A stretch of 64,000 bases of DNA from Caulobacter sp. NIBR2454 (GTDB lineage Bacteria; Pseudomonadota; Alphaproteobacteria; Caulobacterales; Caulobacteraceae), in the NCBI RefSeq assembly GCF_027474405.1, contig NZ_CP114871.1, positions 3,357,001 through 3,421,000 on the forward strand, read 5' to 3'. A model generated the notes under the pieces. That model made no database searches. It saw only the letters and a program-made list of their open reading frames with translations, and was not told the origin of the DNA. Below are positions 50,948 to 60,487 of the stretch, piece by piece. The position numbers and the translations under genes were made by a program. The stretch's first letter is position 1. Every line of letters starts with the position of its first letter.

Positions 50948-51520
50948 ATGCTCCGCCAAGCCCTGCGACTGCTTCTGACTGCCTGCGCCGCCATCTTTGT
51001 TTTGAGCTCGGCCCCATCAGCGTTTGCGCAAGGCGTCTCGCCCGCGGTGCAGCCTGTGGTGCCGGAGTACATTCTTGGCTCCGGCGACAAGCTGCGTGTG
51101 CTCACGTTTGGGGAGGAGCAGCTGACCGGTGAATTCTTCGTAGGGTCTGAGGGGAAGGTCGCTCTACCCCTCATTGGCGAGATCAAGGCCGGCGGATTGA
51201 CTGTCCGCCAGTTCCAGGAAGGGATCGAGCTTGCGCTGAAGGAAGGCTACATCAAGGAGCCTCGGGTCAGCGTCGAGGTCCTGAATTACCGCCCATTCTT
51301 CATCCTAGGCGAAGTCAAATCGCCGGGAACGTATCCCTACACAAGCGGCCTTACGGTGCTGAACGCTGTGGCTACCGCGGAAGGTTTCACCTATCGAGCG
51401 GACACCAAGAAGGTGTTCATCAAGCGGGCAAACGAAACCGCTGAACATGCCTACCCGCTAACCACTACCACGCCGGTCGCCCCCGGGGACACGATCCGCG
51501 TCGGTGAGCGCTTCTTCTAG
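50948..51520 (+). CDS. Polysaccharide export outer-membrane protein, Wza-like
   Basis: 190 residues with a signal peptide (MLRQALRLLLTACAAIFVLS, cleavage near AFAQG). The polysaccharide export domain is VVPEYILGSGDKLRVLTFGE with GKVALPLIGEIKAGGLTVRQ; one SLBB domain follows (PRVSVEVLNYRPFFILGEVK, GTYPYTSGLTVLNAVATAEG). It lacks the C-terminal transmembrane helix of E. coli Wza, as many alphaproteobacterial versions (HfsD/PssN-like) do. It forms the periplasmic/outer-membrane export channel together with the Wzc-type kinase. It is the only rightward gene of the locus. Confidence 0.93.
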   Translation: MLRQALRLLLTACAAIFVLSSAPSAFAQGVSPAVQPVVPEYILGSGDKLRVLTFGEEQLTGEFFVGSEGKVALPLIGEIKAGGLTVRQFQEGIELALKEGYIKEPRVSVEVLNYRPFFILGEVKSPGTYPYTSGLTVLNAVATAEGFTYRADTKKVFIKRANETAEHAYPLTTTTPVAPGDTIRVGERFF

Positions 51521-51536
51521 CGTTTCCGCGCACGTG

Positions 51537-51558
51537 GCTCGGCAGATTTTAACCGAGC
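51537..51558. terminator. Hairpin between convergent wza and wzx genes
   Basis: GCTCGG-CAGATTTTAA-CCGAGC in the 62-bp gap between two converging genes; a plausible bidirectional terminator with a modest 6-bp stem. Confidence 0.4.
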
Positions 51559-51582
51559 AGCGCGGCAGCCAGTGCAACAACG

Positions 51583-53079
51583 CTAGTCCTGCAGCTTTAT
51601 TGTGAACGAGCGTGGCAGCCGGCGGCGCACTCGACCCGGCAGCCGTTGGAGAACTTTCAGCATCTCCATCCCCAAGAACAGGCGGGGAGAGACCAGGATC
51701 GCGGCGCCGGCGGCGAGCGTGCCAGCGCCCGTCAAACCGATGAACTGTAGCCATGGCGAAAGCTCTCGCATGGCGAAGCTAAGCGGCAAACCTGCTGCCG
51801 CCAGCAAACAAGACAGCCAAAACCCGGACGCATGCGCGCGGACGAACTCGGACCATGAGGCGCCCGACACCTGGTTGGCTAGGCGCGCTGATAGAAAATA
51901 GAAAATGACGATGGCGAACGACACACCGGCAGCGACACCCGCTATGCCTAAACGTGCGCCGACAAAAGCTCCGGCCAGAACCAGCATACAATAAACGATC
52001 TGCCGAACCGCCGACTTCAGGACAGCTCCGGAGGCGACAGCGACGCTTTCCGTCACCTTGTAGGCGAACCGAGGAAAGAGACTAACGCCCAATATTGCGA
52101 GGGGCAGCCCCACCGCCACCCATTCATCGCCCAACACACTCACAACCATCGACTGAGCGCATAGGGACAGCATTACGCCGGCCGGCATCATCAAAGCCGC
52201 GCTTACCGACAAGGCCCGAAGGTAAGTCGCGCGTAGGCTGGCGAGATCTTCACGCTTTCGAGCCAGATCGGGAAATAGCGCCGTGGAGGCGGCCTGTCCC
52301 AGGGTGTTCACCGGGATGCTGAACAGGTTGAAGGCCCTGCCATAGACGCCAACCTCGGAAACGCCGAGGACCTTGCCCACCACGATGTTGTCGCCGCTCC
52401 TGGCGAAATAATTCGCGACGATCGACAGCATGAAGCTGCCGCTGAACTTGAAGACTTCGCCAAAGGCGGCAAGCGAGAACCCGGCGGCGATGGGGTGCCG
52501 CACCCTACTGTAGAGTAGGATAAGCGCCAGCAAGGCGTTGCCGACTTGGCCTGCCACTAGCGACCAGTAGCCGAAGCCCATGTAAGCTAGGCTGATGGAG
52601 ATTAGGTAGTTGCCCAATACGAGCGATACACTGTCCACGAGGCTTTGGAACCGGAACTGCGTTCTCCGCTGGAGCAGGGCGCGGGAAGTCGACGAAGCGC
52701 CTTCCAGGAAGATGACGATCGCGATGGCGGGGATCGCTTGGGCAAGCTGGGGCGCATCAAAGAAGCCAGCCAATCCTGAGGAGGCCCCAGCGGTGGCAAG
52801 CGCCAGGATGAGCGCCATCGTGATCGAAGCACAGAAGGAGGCGCTGATGTGCGCGGGCGCGACATCCTTCAGTTGGATCAAAGCGCGCGAAAACCCCCCG
52901 CGAACGAGGTCGGCGGAAAGGTTGATGGACAGCAACGCCAAGCTGAACACCCCGTAGTCGTGAGGGGTGAGTAACCTCGCGAGAACCACAATTCCGGCTA
53001 GCCGGATGAACACAGCGAAGATTTGTCCCGCGGCCGACCAGCCCAGTGCGTTGAGGAGACTTTTGCGAGGAAGGGTCAC
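51583..53079 (-). CDS. Wzx-type polysaccharide flippase (MOP superfamily)
   Basis: 498 residues with about 12-14 membrane segments. The N-terminus ALGWSAAGQIFAVFIRLAGI with VVLARLLTPHDYGVFSLALL is the usual Wzx/polysaccharide-synthase opening, with SRALIQLKD and PIAIVIFLEGASS-like connecting loops. It moves undecaprenyl-linked repeat units across the inner membrane for polymerisation by the Wzy-like proteins. A short Arg-rich C-terminus (LPGRVRRRLPRSFTIKLQD) lies in the cytoplasm. It follows an acyltransferase gene by 93 bp on the same strand. Confidence 0.92.
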   Translation of the reverse strand: MTLPRKSLLNALGWSAAGQIFAVFIRLAGIVVLARLLTPHDYGVFSLALLSINLSADLVRGGFSRALIQLKDVAPAHISASFCASITMALILALATAGASSGLAGFFDAPQLAQAIPAIAIVIFLEGASSTSRALLQRRTQFRFQSLVDSVSLVLGNYLISISLAYMGFGYWSLVAGQVGNALLALILLYSRVRHPIAAGFSLAAFGEVFKFSGSFMLSIVANYFARSGDNIVVGKVLGVSEVGVYGRAFNLFSIPVNTLGQAASTALFPDLARKREDLASLRATYLRALSVSAALMMPAGVMLSLCAQSMVVSVLGDEWVAVGLPLAILGVSLFPRFAYKVTESVAVASGAVLKSAVRQIVYCMLVLAGAFVGARLGIAGVAAGVSFAIVIFYFLSARLANQVSGASWSEFVRAHASGFWLSCLLAAAGLPLSFAMRELSPWLQFIGLTGAGTLAAGAAILVSPRLFLGMEMLKVLQRLPGRVRRRLPRSFTIKLQD

Positions 53080-53172
53080 GCTGCTCCCGTGCTCCGTTTA
53101 GCGATGCTTGGGCGTCTATCCATCGCGGCGGGCGGGCGCGCTTGCGGACCCGGCCTCACGGTCGAGTTTCCG

Positions 53173-54390
53173 TCAGTGCGAGCCATTTCGTCGCGACAGT
53201 CGCCCTCGCAGAAATGATATGACGCGTTGCGGCCACTCACGCTGCATGAATGGGCGTTCGACCAAAATGTAGAACATCAATCCTGCGATGAGTGCGGCGG
53301 GAATGAGAAGGGCGAACGAAAGCGCCCAGGCCTGCGCCAGCGACTCGAACACCACGACCTTCCTAATCACCGTGATGAGACCTTGCATCAAAGGCACGTG
53401 GATTAGGTATATTGAATAACAGGCACCGCCGATGAGCGTGATCCAAGAATTGGCCATCAAGCGGCTTGCGAAGCCGCCGCGCATCGCTCCCATGTAGAGA
53501 GACAGGATCGCAGCCACTCTCAGGACCGCGTTCGGGATGTAGAAGAAGGCGTCCCGGAAATGATGCTGGATGCTTCCGCTGATCAAGAGAAGCGCAAGGC
53601 CGATCCAGAAAAGCACGTCGTAGAATCGACGCTTTGGAAGGTCCGCGGGGCGAGTGGCTATGCTCCAATCGCAGATCACGACACCCAACAGGAAGCCGTA
53701 AGCCTCGGCCAGCAGGCTGTGACGTATAATGTCTGTTTCATCCGACCAATACTGGACGGCTCCGCCGATCAGGATCGTGCTTACGACAGCCAGCGCGCCG
53801 AACAGCAGGCGTGGCGTCCTTTGTCGGCAGAGCACATAGAGCCCGAACAGAAACGGAGCGATGAGATAAAACTGGACCTCCCGCTCCAGCGACCATGTAG
53901 GCGGATTGAGGCGCGGATGGCTGCCGAAGATGAAGCTGTGCAGATATACGAGGCTGGCAGCGAGGCTCTGCCATAGCGGCACGTCGGTGGCGTTGAACCC
54001 CGGAGCATCCGCAGGACGGAAGCCCGCGCTCAGCACCAGGAAGCAACCCACCATGACCAAGATGTACGGTGGCTCCAATCGGAGAAGTCGCCGCATATAG
54101 AACTGCTTCAGCCCCGGCCGAGCTCCCGACATGAAGGGATAGGCTATGATGTAGCCGCTGATGAAGAAGAACAGCGACACCCCGGCCCCGCCGTGTGGAA
54201 GCCAAGTCGAGAACACGTCCTCGGCTGGGGTCAGCCCGGGATAGGATCGTTCGCCGCGCAAACCGGCATGGTAGAAAAGCACCGGCGCTAAGGCCAGGAA
54301 GCGCAGGCCATCGATCTGCGGAATGTAGGACCCCGCCGCCGTCACGCGAGCGAATCGATTGGGTATCGAGGCTAGCCATCCCCGCGTCAT
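53173..54390 (-). CDS. Membrane O-acyltransferase (acyltransferase family 3), copy 1
   Basis: 405 residues with about 10 membrane helices. Family hallmarks: IPQIDGLRFLALAPVLFYHAG with the catalytic histidine, LFFFISGYIIAYPF and LLRLEPPYILVMVGCFLV. These enzymes move acetyl or succinyl groups onto sugars across the membrane. It starts 3 bp after the stop of the Wzy-like gene and belongs to the same operon. One of three such enzymes here, so the polymer probably carries several acyl decorations. Confidence 0.92.
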   Translation of the reverse strand: MTRGWLASIPNRFARVTAAGSYIPQIDGLRFLALAPVLFYHAGLRGERSYPGLTPAEDVFSTWLPHGGAGVSLFFFISGYIIAYPFMSGARPGLKQFYMRRLLRLEPPYILVMVGCFLVLSAGFRPADAPGFNATDVPLWQSLAASLVYLHSFIFGSHPRLNPPTWSLEREVQFYLIAPFLFGLYVLCRQRTPRLLFGALAVVSTILIGGAVQYWSDETDIIRHSLLAEAYGFLLGVVICDWSIATRPADLPKRRFYDVLFWIGLALLLISGSIQHHFRDAFFYIPNAVLRVAAILSLYMGAMRGGFASRLMANSWITLIGGACYSIYLIHVPLMQGLITVIRKVVVFESLAQAWALSFALLIPAALIAGLMFYILVERPFMQREWPQRVISFLRGRLSRRNGSH

Positions 54391-54393
54391 AGC

Positions 54394-55956
54394 TCAGGTC
54401 ACCGTCGCGCCGCGGCGCGCGCTGTGAGTGTACTGGAGCGTCAGAACCCCCATGAGCATCAGCAGCGGTATCAGCATCCCCACGTCACGCGTGACGTTCA
54501 CAAGGTCCTTCGCGGTTCCGGTAAACTGAACGGAAAAATAGATAACCATCGGGAACACGATGGGCACCGCTCGATAGGCCTTGACGAACGTCACCACAAA
54601 CCGATGGAAAAAGCCCATTAGCATCGAGACAAGCACCACGCCAAAGATGTGGAAATTCCAATAGGCCTCGACCGGACTGCTTACCGGAATCCCGAATAGC
54701 GCCCTTTGACCCGCGCGCGGCAGCGGGTCGTCCATCGCATGCCCCTCATAGGCGATCCACATGTTGTAGCTGTCCGCGGCGCGCGGCTTGTCGGGCCATG
54801 CGGCGCGCGGTATCCACGCTGCTAAGGCGTAGGCATAGGTCTTGCCCAAAAGCAGACCTTTCTCGTTTGCGGCCGCGAACGCGGCGAGATCACTCTCCTC
54901 GTTGTCTCGCCGCGCAGCCTCGGCGACCGTGCTCGTCAGCCACTCGCCTGCTCGCGAAGGATTGAGAACGGACCAGTCGACTGTCTGGCTGCCGTAACTT
55001 TGCCGCACAGCGCCGAACCCGCCCAGCACTGCATAAGCCGCCAAGAGCGCGCATAGGGCAGGAATAAAGGCGACTCTCCCAAGCTGCCGCCACCACAGCA
55101 GCACAATGGCCAAAGCCGGCACGATCGCGCCGCTGCGCGACCCCGTCGCAAGCAATGTTCCGGCAAGCGCCAGGAAGACACCGGCCAGGAACCAAGGATT
55201 GGCGAACGGGCGTCGCTCGTAAGCCTGCCAGATCGTAATGATCAGGGCGGAAAAGCTGATCACCTGCAAAACTGGACCGATGTCGGAGAAGAGGATCACG
55301 CGGCCGCCGCGCATGGCCACCAGATATCGCGATATCCCTCCCGACTGCTCGAACAGCCATAGGGCCACCAGGGTCGACAAGGCGATGACGCCCACGCAGA
55401 CCGCCCCCACCCGCCGGCCGGGTCCAAAAGGTATGCGGGGCATGGGCACGCGGCGCCACGTGAAATAGGCCGCATAGTAAACCGCCAGCCCCAGGCAATA
55501 GAGCAGCGTCAATCCCAGGCGCGTGGCGTCCAGGTCAAAGGCGGACAGCCTAAGGCTGTCGGCACGGCTGGCCGTCTCGACACCCATGTAGACCATTGGG
55601 CTCTGGAACGGCGCCACAAGAGCCAAGGGGTTTTTGAACACCTCCTTGGCCACAAGGAAGATCGTGGGCAGGAAAAGCGGGCTGAGCCAACCCGCATCCC
55701 GTCGCACGAACAGGAAGGGAAGAGCGGTCAGGAACACCAGGAGCGTTTCTGCCAACACACGCGGCACTGCGAGCGCGCCCCAGGCCCCGTTCAAGCCGGT
55801 GCCGATGATCGGAAACAGCAGATGATAGAGGACTAGATAGATAACGATCCCCATGCGGAAAGGCGTGCCGAGGGGGAGGAACAGGTCATCCGAAACAGGC
55901 CGGCGCTGGGCGCTTGCATGACTGCGCCAGGCGGCATTGGGCGTTGTCGACCTCAT
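54394..55956 (-). CDS. Second Wzy/polymerase-like membrane protein
   Basis: 520 residues with about 11-12 membrane segments (GIVIYLVLYHLLFPIIGTG, GVIALSTLVALWLFEQSGGI, LVVIYFSVQFTGT-type C-terminus). The large periplasmic loop (GGFGAVRQSYGSQTVDWSVL, LAAWIPRAAWPDKPRAADSY, GIPVSSPVEAYWNFHIFGVV) resembles the O-antigen polymerase family of WzyE/EpsG-like proteins in layout, with a Pro-rich AWIPR-WPDKP motif typical of such polymerases. It is the polymerase candidate for the GT cluster. Its ATG overlaps the preceding GT4 stop by 4 nt. Confidence 0.8.
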   Translation of the reverse strand: MRSTTPNAAWRSHASAQRRPVSDDLFLPLGTPFRMGIVIYLVLYHLLFPIIGTGLNGAWGALAVPRVLAETLLVFLTALPFLFVRRDAGWLSPLFLPTIFLVAKEVFKNPLALVAPFQSPMVYMGVETASRADSLRLSAFDLDATRLGLTLLYCLGLAVYYAAYFTWRRVPMPRIPFGPGRRVGAVCVGVIALSTLVALWLFEQSGGISRYLVAMRGGRVILFSDIGPVLQVISFSALIITIWQAYERRPFANPWFLAGVFLALAGTLLATGSRSGAIVPALAIVLLWWRQLGRVAFIPALCALLAAYAVLGGFGAVRQSYGSQTVDWSVLNPSRAGEWLTSTVAEAARRDNEESDLAAFAAANEKGLLLGKTYAYALAAWIPRAAWPDKPRAADSYNMWIAYEGHAMDDPLPRAGQRALFGIPVSSPVEAYWNFHIFGVVLVSMLMGFFHRFVVTFVKAYRAVPIVFPMVIYFSVQFTGTAKDLVNVTRDVGMLIPLLMLMGVLTLQYTHSARRGATVT

Positions 55957-57062
55957 GTTCCATGCCTTCCCGAAAGCTTCAGCGCGTCGTCATAGCGGTC
56001 AGCTATCGAGTTGATGCTGAAATCCAACGCGCGCCGCCGCCCGGCCTGCGCGTCGAACTCAGCGCCAAGAGCCGCAGCGATAGTTGAGGACAATGCCGCG
56101 GCGTCCCCCACGGGGCTTAGCCGGCCCAGACGTCCCTCTTCCAGAATCTCCCTAGGCCCGTGAGGACAATCGGTCGAAACGACGGGCAGGCCGATCCAGA
56201 GCGCCTCAACCACCACGTTGGCCAACCCTTCCCATAGCGAACTGAGCACAAACAGGTCGGCTCCCGCCATCCAGTCCAGCGGATTTTGCTGGAATCCCGC
56301 AAAATATACGGAGTGTGTCAGACCCAGGTCCGCCAAGATTCCATCCAGCCGATCACGGAGCTCGCCTTCTCCGAGGATCACCAACCCTACATCCCAGTGC
56401 CGGCGGACTTCGGCGAAAGCGGCAAGCAGCGTGGGATAGTCCTTCTGCTTTGTCAGTCGCCCGCTCGCGATCAAAATCTTTCGATGATGTTCATCGAACA
56501 GAGCGCGGAGGTCACGCGGCTGCGGCGCGGGAGCCGAAGGGTCGATGATGGGGTTCGGGATTACGGTGATGCCGTCCAGCGGCACGCCGAAGAACGTCGA
56601 CGCGTCTTCCGCCACCCCAAGCGATATGGCGAAGTAATGATCAGCATGCCGGGCGCTCCTACGGTACAGGCGCATGAGCAGCCGCTCAGAAGAAGATGCG
56701 CTCTGATGCGCCACCACCGACGGCGTGTTCTGGAAGCACAGGACCACCTTCGCCTTCCACCCGTAGAGCCATCGCGAAAGCAGAGTGTAAAAGTCGAGGT
56801 GGAACAGGGCCGAGAAGACGATGTCGATCTGGCGCGCACGCACTTCACGGGCCAGAGGCCCCATGATCTTGCGCGCATTGCTCAAGCCTAGATTTACGAT
56901 CTCAACGCTTGGATTGATCGCGGCCTCGTAGGCTCCGCCTGTTCGCAAAGTGAACACGGTGACGCGCCTTCCGCGCGCCGCAAGAGCGCTGGCCAGATTG
57001 GCGACTGCCCGTTCTGCTCCCCCGCTGCCCAGCGAAGGGACAATGAACGCAAGATGCGGCAT
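55953..57062 (-). CDS. GT4 glycosyltransferase 1
   Basis: 369 residues. GT-B fold with N-terminal HLAFIVPSLGSGGAERAVAN, typical of GT4 enzymes. The C-terminal donor domain has ILIASGRLTKQKDYPTLLAA, LVILGEGELRDRLDGILADL and FVLSSLWEGLANVVVEALWI with the EGLANVVVEA signature (E-x7-E). It adds a sugar to the lipid-linked repeat unit, retaining configuration. It is preceded 20 bp away by a membrane acyltransferase and coupled to the Wzy-like gene. Confidence 0.93.
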   Translation of the reverse strand: MPHLAFIVPSLGSGGAERAVANLASALAARGRRVTVFTLRTGGAYEAAINPSVEIVNLGLSNARKIMGPLAREVRARQIDIVFSALFHLDFYTLLSRWLYGWKAKVVLCFQNTPSVVAHQSASSSERLLMRLYRRSARHADHYFAISLGVAEDASTFFGVPLDGITVIPNPIIDPSAPAPQPRDLRALFDEHHRKILIASGRLTKQKDYPTLLAAFAEVRRHWDVGLVILGEGELRDRLDGILADLGLTHSVYFAGFQQNPLDWMAGADLFVLSSLWEGLANVVVEALWIGLPVVSTDCPHGPREILEEGRLGRLSPVGDAAALSSTIAAALGAEFDAQAGRRRALDFSINSIADRYDDALKLSGRHGT

Positions 57063-57082
57063 TGGATTTCACTCACTCATTC

Positions 57083-58150
57083 TCAAAGAGGCTCCGCAGC
57101 GACATCGCCTGACCGCCGCGGCTCCACCCGTCGGCGGAGGAACGCGAGCATGGGCTGCTCGACAAGGCGATGTGAGATCACACCACCAATCAACGCCACG
57201 ATCACGGACGTCGCGACGAAAGCCCAATCGGCTTGTCCAGGTGCGAACGGCCACAGAATCCCCACGCCCCCTACGGCGAAGGGGTGGCTGAGATAAAGGC
57301 TGTATGAACTTTCTCCCAACCAGTCCGCGAGGGGTTTTAGCAATCCGGAGAGCCGCTCACCCGCGCCCCAAATGGCTGAGGCCACAAGAAGCGCGGCGGG
57401 CACGCCCCAGGCGATCGCGCGCGGCGCTGCGATCACTTCATCCAGCACAAACTGGCCGGCCGCAGCCAAGCCCAGTCCGACGATCAACATCAAGGTCGAG
57501 GGCAGCCATCTGAAGCTTAGGTAGGCGTAGCCGATCAACACCCCAAAGGCGAACTCGATAATGATCGGGTTCGTCCAGAACTCGGGCGGAGCCGACTTGA
57601 ATTCAACCTGCGCGCCAATGATCGCAAGAACGGCAAGCATTGAAACCAAGAGAAGGATGCTTTTTGCCCGAGACAGGAAAAGCGTTGCAGAAAACAACAC
57701 GTAGAAGAACATTTCGTAGTTCAGCGTCCAGCCCAGGCTCAAGATCGGCGAGATCGCGCCATCCCAACGCCGAACTGGATAGAACAGGTAGGACCCGACC
57801 GCGCTTGCCGTGTCCCAACGCATCTTGTTGAGCTCTCCTGGCACTACGAAGAGCGCCGCGATCGCGAGCGTGGTGTAGAGCCAATAGAGCGGCACGACCC
57901 GTACGATGCGGCGGGTCAGAAACTCGCGGAAGCCGCCGGCGGCCCCGTATAGCTTTTCGGAGCTCACCACCATGATGAACCCGCTGATCACAAAGAAGAT
58001 GTCCACGCCGGCGCCCCATGGAAACGCCGTCCGCGTGAACGTCTCACTCATCTGCTCGGCATTGGTCTGAGCATGACCGATCAGGACGCTGAGAGCCGCG
58101 ACAGCGCGCAGCACCTGAATAGAGATCAACTTGTCTCTAGCCACGCCCAC
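57083..58150 (-). CDS. Membrane O-acyltransferase (acyltransferase family 3), copy 2
   Basis: 355 residues from GTG 58150; a second GTG at 58144 with AGGGGG five bases upstream is possible. About 10 membrane helices, with LISIQVLRAVAALSVLIGHA carrying the conserved Arg and His, and DIFFVISGFIMVVSSEKL and RRIVRVVPLYWLYTTLAI, as in OafA/ExoZ-like enzymes. It probably acetylates or otherwise acylates the repeat unit. It overlaps the end of the upstream GT4 gene by 14 nt. Confidence 0.92.
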   Translation of the reverse strand: MGVARDKLISIQVLRAVAALSVLIGHAQTNAEQMSETFTRTAFPWGAGVDIFFVISGFIMVVSSEKLYGAAGGFREFLTRRIVRVVPLYWLYTTLAIAALFVVPGELNKMRWDTASAVGSYLFYPVRRWDGAISPILSLGWTLNYEMFFYVLFSATLFLSRAKSILLLVSMLAVLAIIGAQVEFKSAPPEFWTNPIIIEFAFGVLIGYAYLSFRWLPSTLMLIVGLGLAAAGQFVLDEVIAAPRAIAWGVPAALLVASAIWGAGERLSGLLKPLADWLGESSYSLYLSHPFAVGGVGILWPFAPGQADWAFVATSVIVALIGGVISHRLVEQPMLAFLRRRVEPRRSGDVAAEPL

Positions 58151-59330
58151 CCCCTAGACTTGCCGCCAAAGCGGCCAGAGCTTGGTAGCTCTCCGCGCGA
58201 CGCGCGACGAGGGCGCTGGCTTCATACCGCGCCGCGGTCAGCCAATTGGCCTCTACCTCAGCGCACTTCTCCTCCATCGCGGACTTGACGAGATCTGAAA
58301 TGGCGAGAGCCAACGCCTTGTGCCGCCCCGGCGGATGCAGACGTTTGGGGGGCAGAAGCTCAGGCGTTCCACCCGCCGTGCTGGCGACGGCCAGACACGC
58401 TCGCCCCAGCGCCTCAATCACCGCGCGGGGCAAGCCTTCCTGCAGACTAGGCTGCAGGTAGACATCCACGCCGTCCAGCCACGCGGCGACGGGCGCGCCG
58501 GCCGGCAAGACGCCGTCAAAGAACATGCGATCGGCCAGCCCGGCCCTCTCCGCCAGCCGCCGGAACGGTTCGGCGTCGCCTTCGCCAAGGATGCGGTAGG
58601 TGAAGGGCGGGAGCTCATCCTTCAAAGCCGAAAGAGCTGCGATGGCGTCATGCAGCCCCTTCATACGCGAATTCAAAGACCCGATCGTTCCAAAGACGAG
58701 AGGGGAGGAGTCCGCCATCAGGCTTGCGCGGCGGAGCGTCAACACCTCACGGTCCAACGGCTCCAGCACCACGTTCGAAGCGGTGAAGACACGACCGCGA
58801 GCCGGATAGCAGCGTTGCAGGAAACTTTCGGTGACATAGCGCGCCAACGGCGCGCCACCGACAGCGGCCTTTGTCCTCATCTCCAACACAGGCGCGTACG
58901 CGCGCGCGGCGATTGAACCGTGATGCCACAGGGCGTCCCAAGCGCTGGCCACGACTTCGACCAGGTAGGGCTTCTTCTGCGCGCTTGCAGCCGCGCAAGC
59001 GGCAAGGCCGATCTCGCTGGGAAGTCTGGCGATCACGCAGTCGGCTTCGCGCACATGGCGCTCAATCTCCTTATTGCCGAGTAGAACTTCGCCAAGTCTC
59101 GCCAACCCTCGCCTTCCGCCCAGGAAGACATGGCTCACCCCTGGGCCGGACGACAGCGAAAGGCGGCCCGGCGCTGAGCCCAGGGGTCCGCCTCGCCCGA
59201 GCACGACGACCTCGTCGAACACGTCCAGATGCTCCGCCCAGAGCCGGTAGGGATACTTGCCGCCCAAGGTGAACACGGCCCCGTCGGCGGCGATCTCAAA
59301 CCGATGATCCATCGCAAACAGAAGCTTCAT
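58137..59330 (-). CDS. GT4 glycosyltransferase 2
   Basis: 397 residues starting MKLLFAMDHRF. The N-terminal domain is less typical (YPYRLWAEHLDVFDEVVVLG); the C-terminal domain has VFGTIGSLNSRMKGLHDAIA, YRILGEGDAEPFRRLAERAG, VDVYLQPSLQEGLPRAVIEA and LAVASTAGGTPELLP, the GT4 donor-site blocks. It overlaps the preceding GT4 gene by 4 nt (ATGA) and belongs to the coupled chain 57.1-62.8 kb. Sugar specificity unknown. Confidence 0.92.
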   Translation of the reverse strand: MKLLFAMDHRFEIAADGAVFTLGGKYPYRLWAEHLDVFDEVVVLGRGGPLGSAPGRLSLSSGPGVSHVFLGGRRGLARLGEVLLGNKEIERHVREADCVIARLPSEIGLAACAAASAQKKPYLVEVVASAWDALWHHGSIAARAYAPVLEMRTKAAVGGAPLARYVTESFLQRCYPARGRVFTASNVVLEPLDREVLTLRRASLMADSSPLVFGTIGSLNSRMKGLHDAIAALSALKDELPPFTYRILGEGDAEPFRRLAERAGLADRMFFDGVLPAGAPVAAWLDGVDVYLQPSLQEGLPRAVIEALGRACLAVASTAGGTPELLPPKRLHPPGRHKALALAISDLVKSAMEEKCAEVEANWLTAARYEASALVARRAESYQALAALAASLGGGRG

Positions 59331-60487
59331 GCCAAGCCCTTCGCGTCGACGCCGCGAGTCAGGACTGCGTCGTAGATGTCGTCCAACCGTCCGACCATGG
59401 AGGCCACGCTCCAGGCTGAGAGATCGAGCGCCGATGTCGCCTCCCTAAACCGTTTGCTCTTCTCAGGGTCACAAAGGAGCGAGATCACCGGTTCAGCCAT
59501 GGCCGAAACGTTGTCGATGGGCGTCAGAACGCCGGTGACGCCATGCTGGATTACGTCCTCCACGCCAGGCAGCGCGGTTGTCACGATGGGCACCCCACAT
59601 AGGGCGTACTGAACCAGCACGCGCGGCAAGCCCTCGCGTTCAGAGGAAAGAACACAGACTTGTGCCGTCTTCATCCAGCGCTCGGGATCAGTTCGAAAGC
59701 CAAGCAAGGTTACGCGGCGCTCAAGTCCGAGCTCCCGTACGCGCGTCTCTAGCCTGTTCCGGTCATGCCCTTCGCCCAAGACAACGAAATGAGCGTTCGG
59801 GCATGCTACCGCGACCTCGGCGAACACCGCCAGAAACTCCCAAATCCTCTTGCGAGGTTCGAGCGCCGCGGCCATCACCACGAGTTGTTCGGATGAGCGT
59901 CCCTCAAGTTCTTCCGAGAGCTCGCGAAGGCTGAACGGCCTCGCACTCCCAAATCGAACGACATCCATTCCGCTCGGTACGACATGGTGCTTTCCAAGGC
60001 CAAGCCGGGCCTGTTCGCACGCAGCCCGCATTCCGCCGCTGACATTGACGAACGCAGCGGTGATCGGCGCGAGCGCATGCTCCAAAGCGAGGTACACTGC
60101 CCCGGCGAGAGGATTCACATTCAGGAAGGGCAGGATGTGGACGCCGTGAACGACGCCGCGTCGGCCATCCATCCAGGCGGCCAGCCGGCCAAGGATGCCC
60201 GCCTTGCTGGTGTGGGTATGGACGATGTCCGGAGCGAACCGATGCGTGATGCGCTTCAGCTCGAACAGCGCCTTCACGTCCCGGACCGGATGGATTTCGC
60301 GGACAAGGTTCGGCGCCGCTTCGACGCGCACTTCCGGATGCAATTGCGCCAACAAGTGGGGCGACACGTCGCGGCCATGGATCAGCATAACCTGGTGTCC
60401 CGCCGCCGCCTGTGCGTTGCAGCTCAGGAGCGTGTTCTCGTCCGCCCCGCCTCGAATAAAGCGCGTAATGACGTGGAGGACTTTCAT
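59327..60487 (-). CDS. GT4 glycosyltransferase 3
   Basis: 386 residues starting MKVLHVITRFIRGGADENTL, the classic GT4 opening. PDIVHTHTSKAGILGRLAAW matches the acceptor-side HTH motif seen in PimB/WcaL-like enzymes. The donor domain has LVVMAAALEPRKRIWEFLAV, FVVLGEGHDRNRLETRVREL, and VLSSEREGLPRVLVQYALCG with the E-x7-E-type nucleotide-sugar site. It is coupled on both sides by ATGA overlaps. Confidence 0.94.
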   Translation of the reverse strand: MKVLHVITRFIRGGADENTLLSCNAQAAAGHQVMLIHGRDVSPHLLAQLHPEVRVEAAPNLVREIHPVRDVKALFELKRITHRFAPDIVHTHTSKAGILGRLAAWMDGRRGVVHGVHILPFLNVNPLAGAVYLALEHALAPITAAFVNVSGGMRAACEQARLGLGKHHVVPSGMDVVRFGSARPFSLRELSEELEGRSSEQLVVMAAALEPRKRIWEFLAVFAEVAVACPNAHFVVLGEGHDRNRLETRVRELGLERRVTLLGFRTDPERWMKTAQVCVLSSEREGLPRVLVQYALCGVPIVTTALPGVEDVIQHGVTGVLTPIDNVSAMAEPVISLLCDPEKSKRFREATSALDLSAWSVASMVGRLDDIYDAVLTRGVDAKGLA

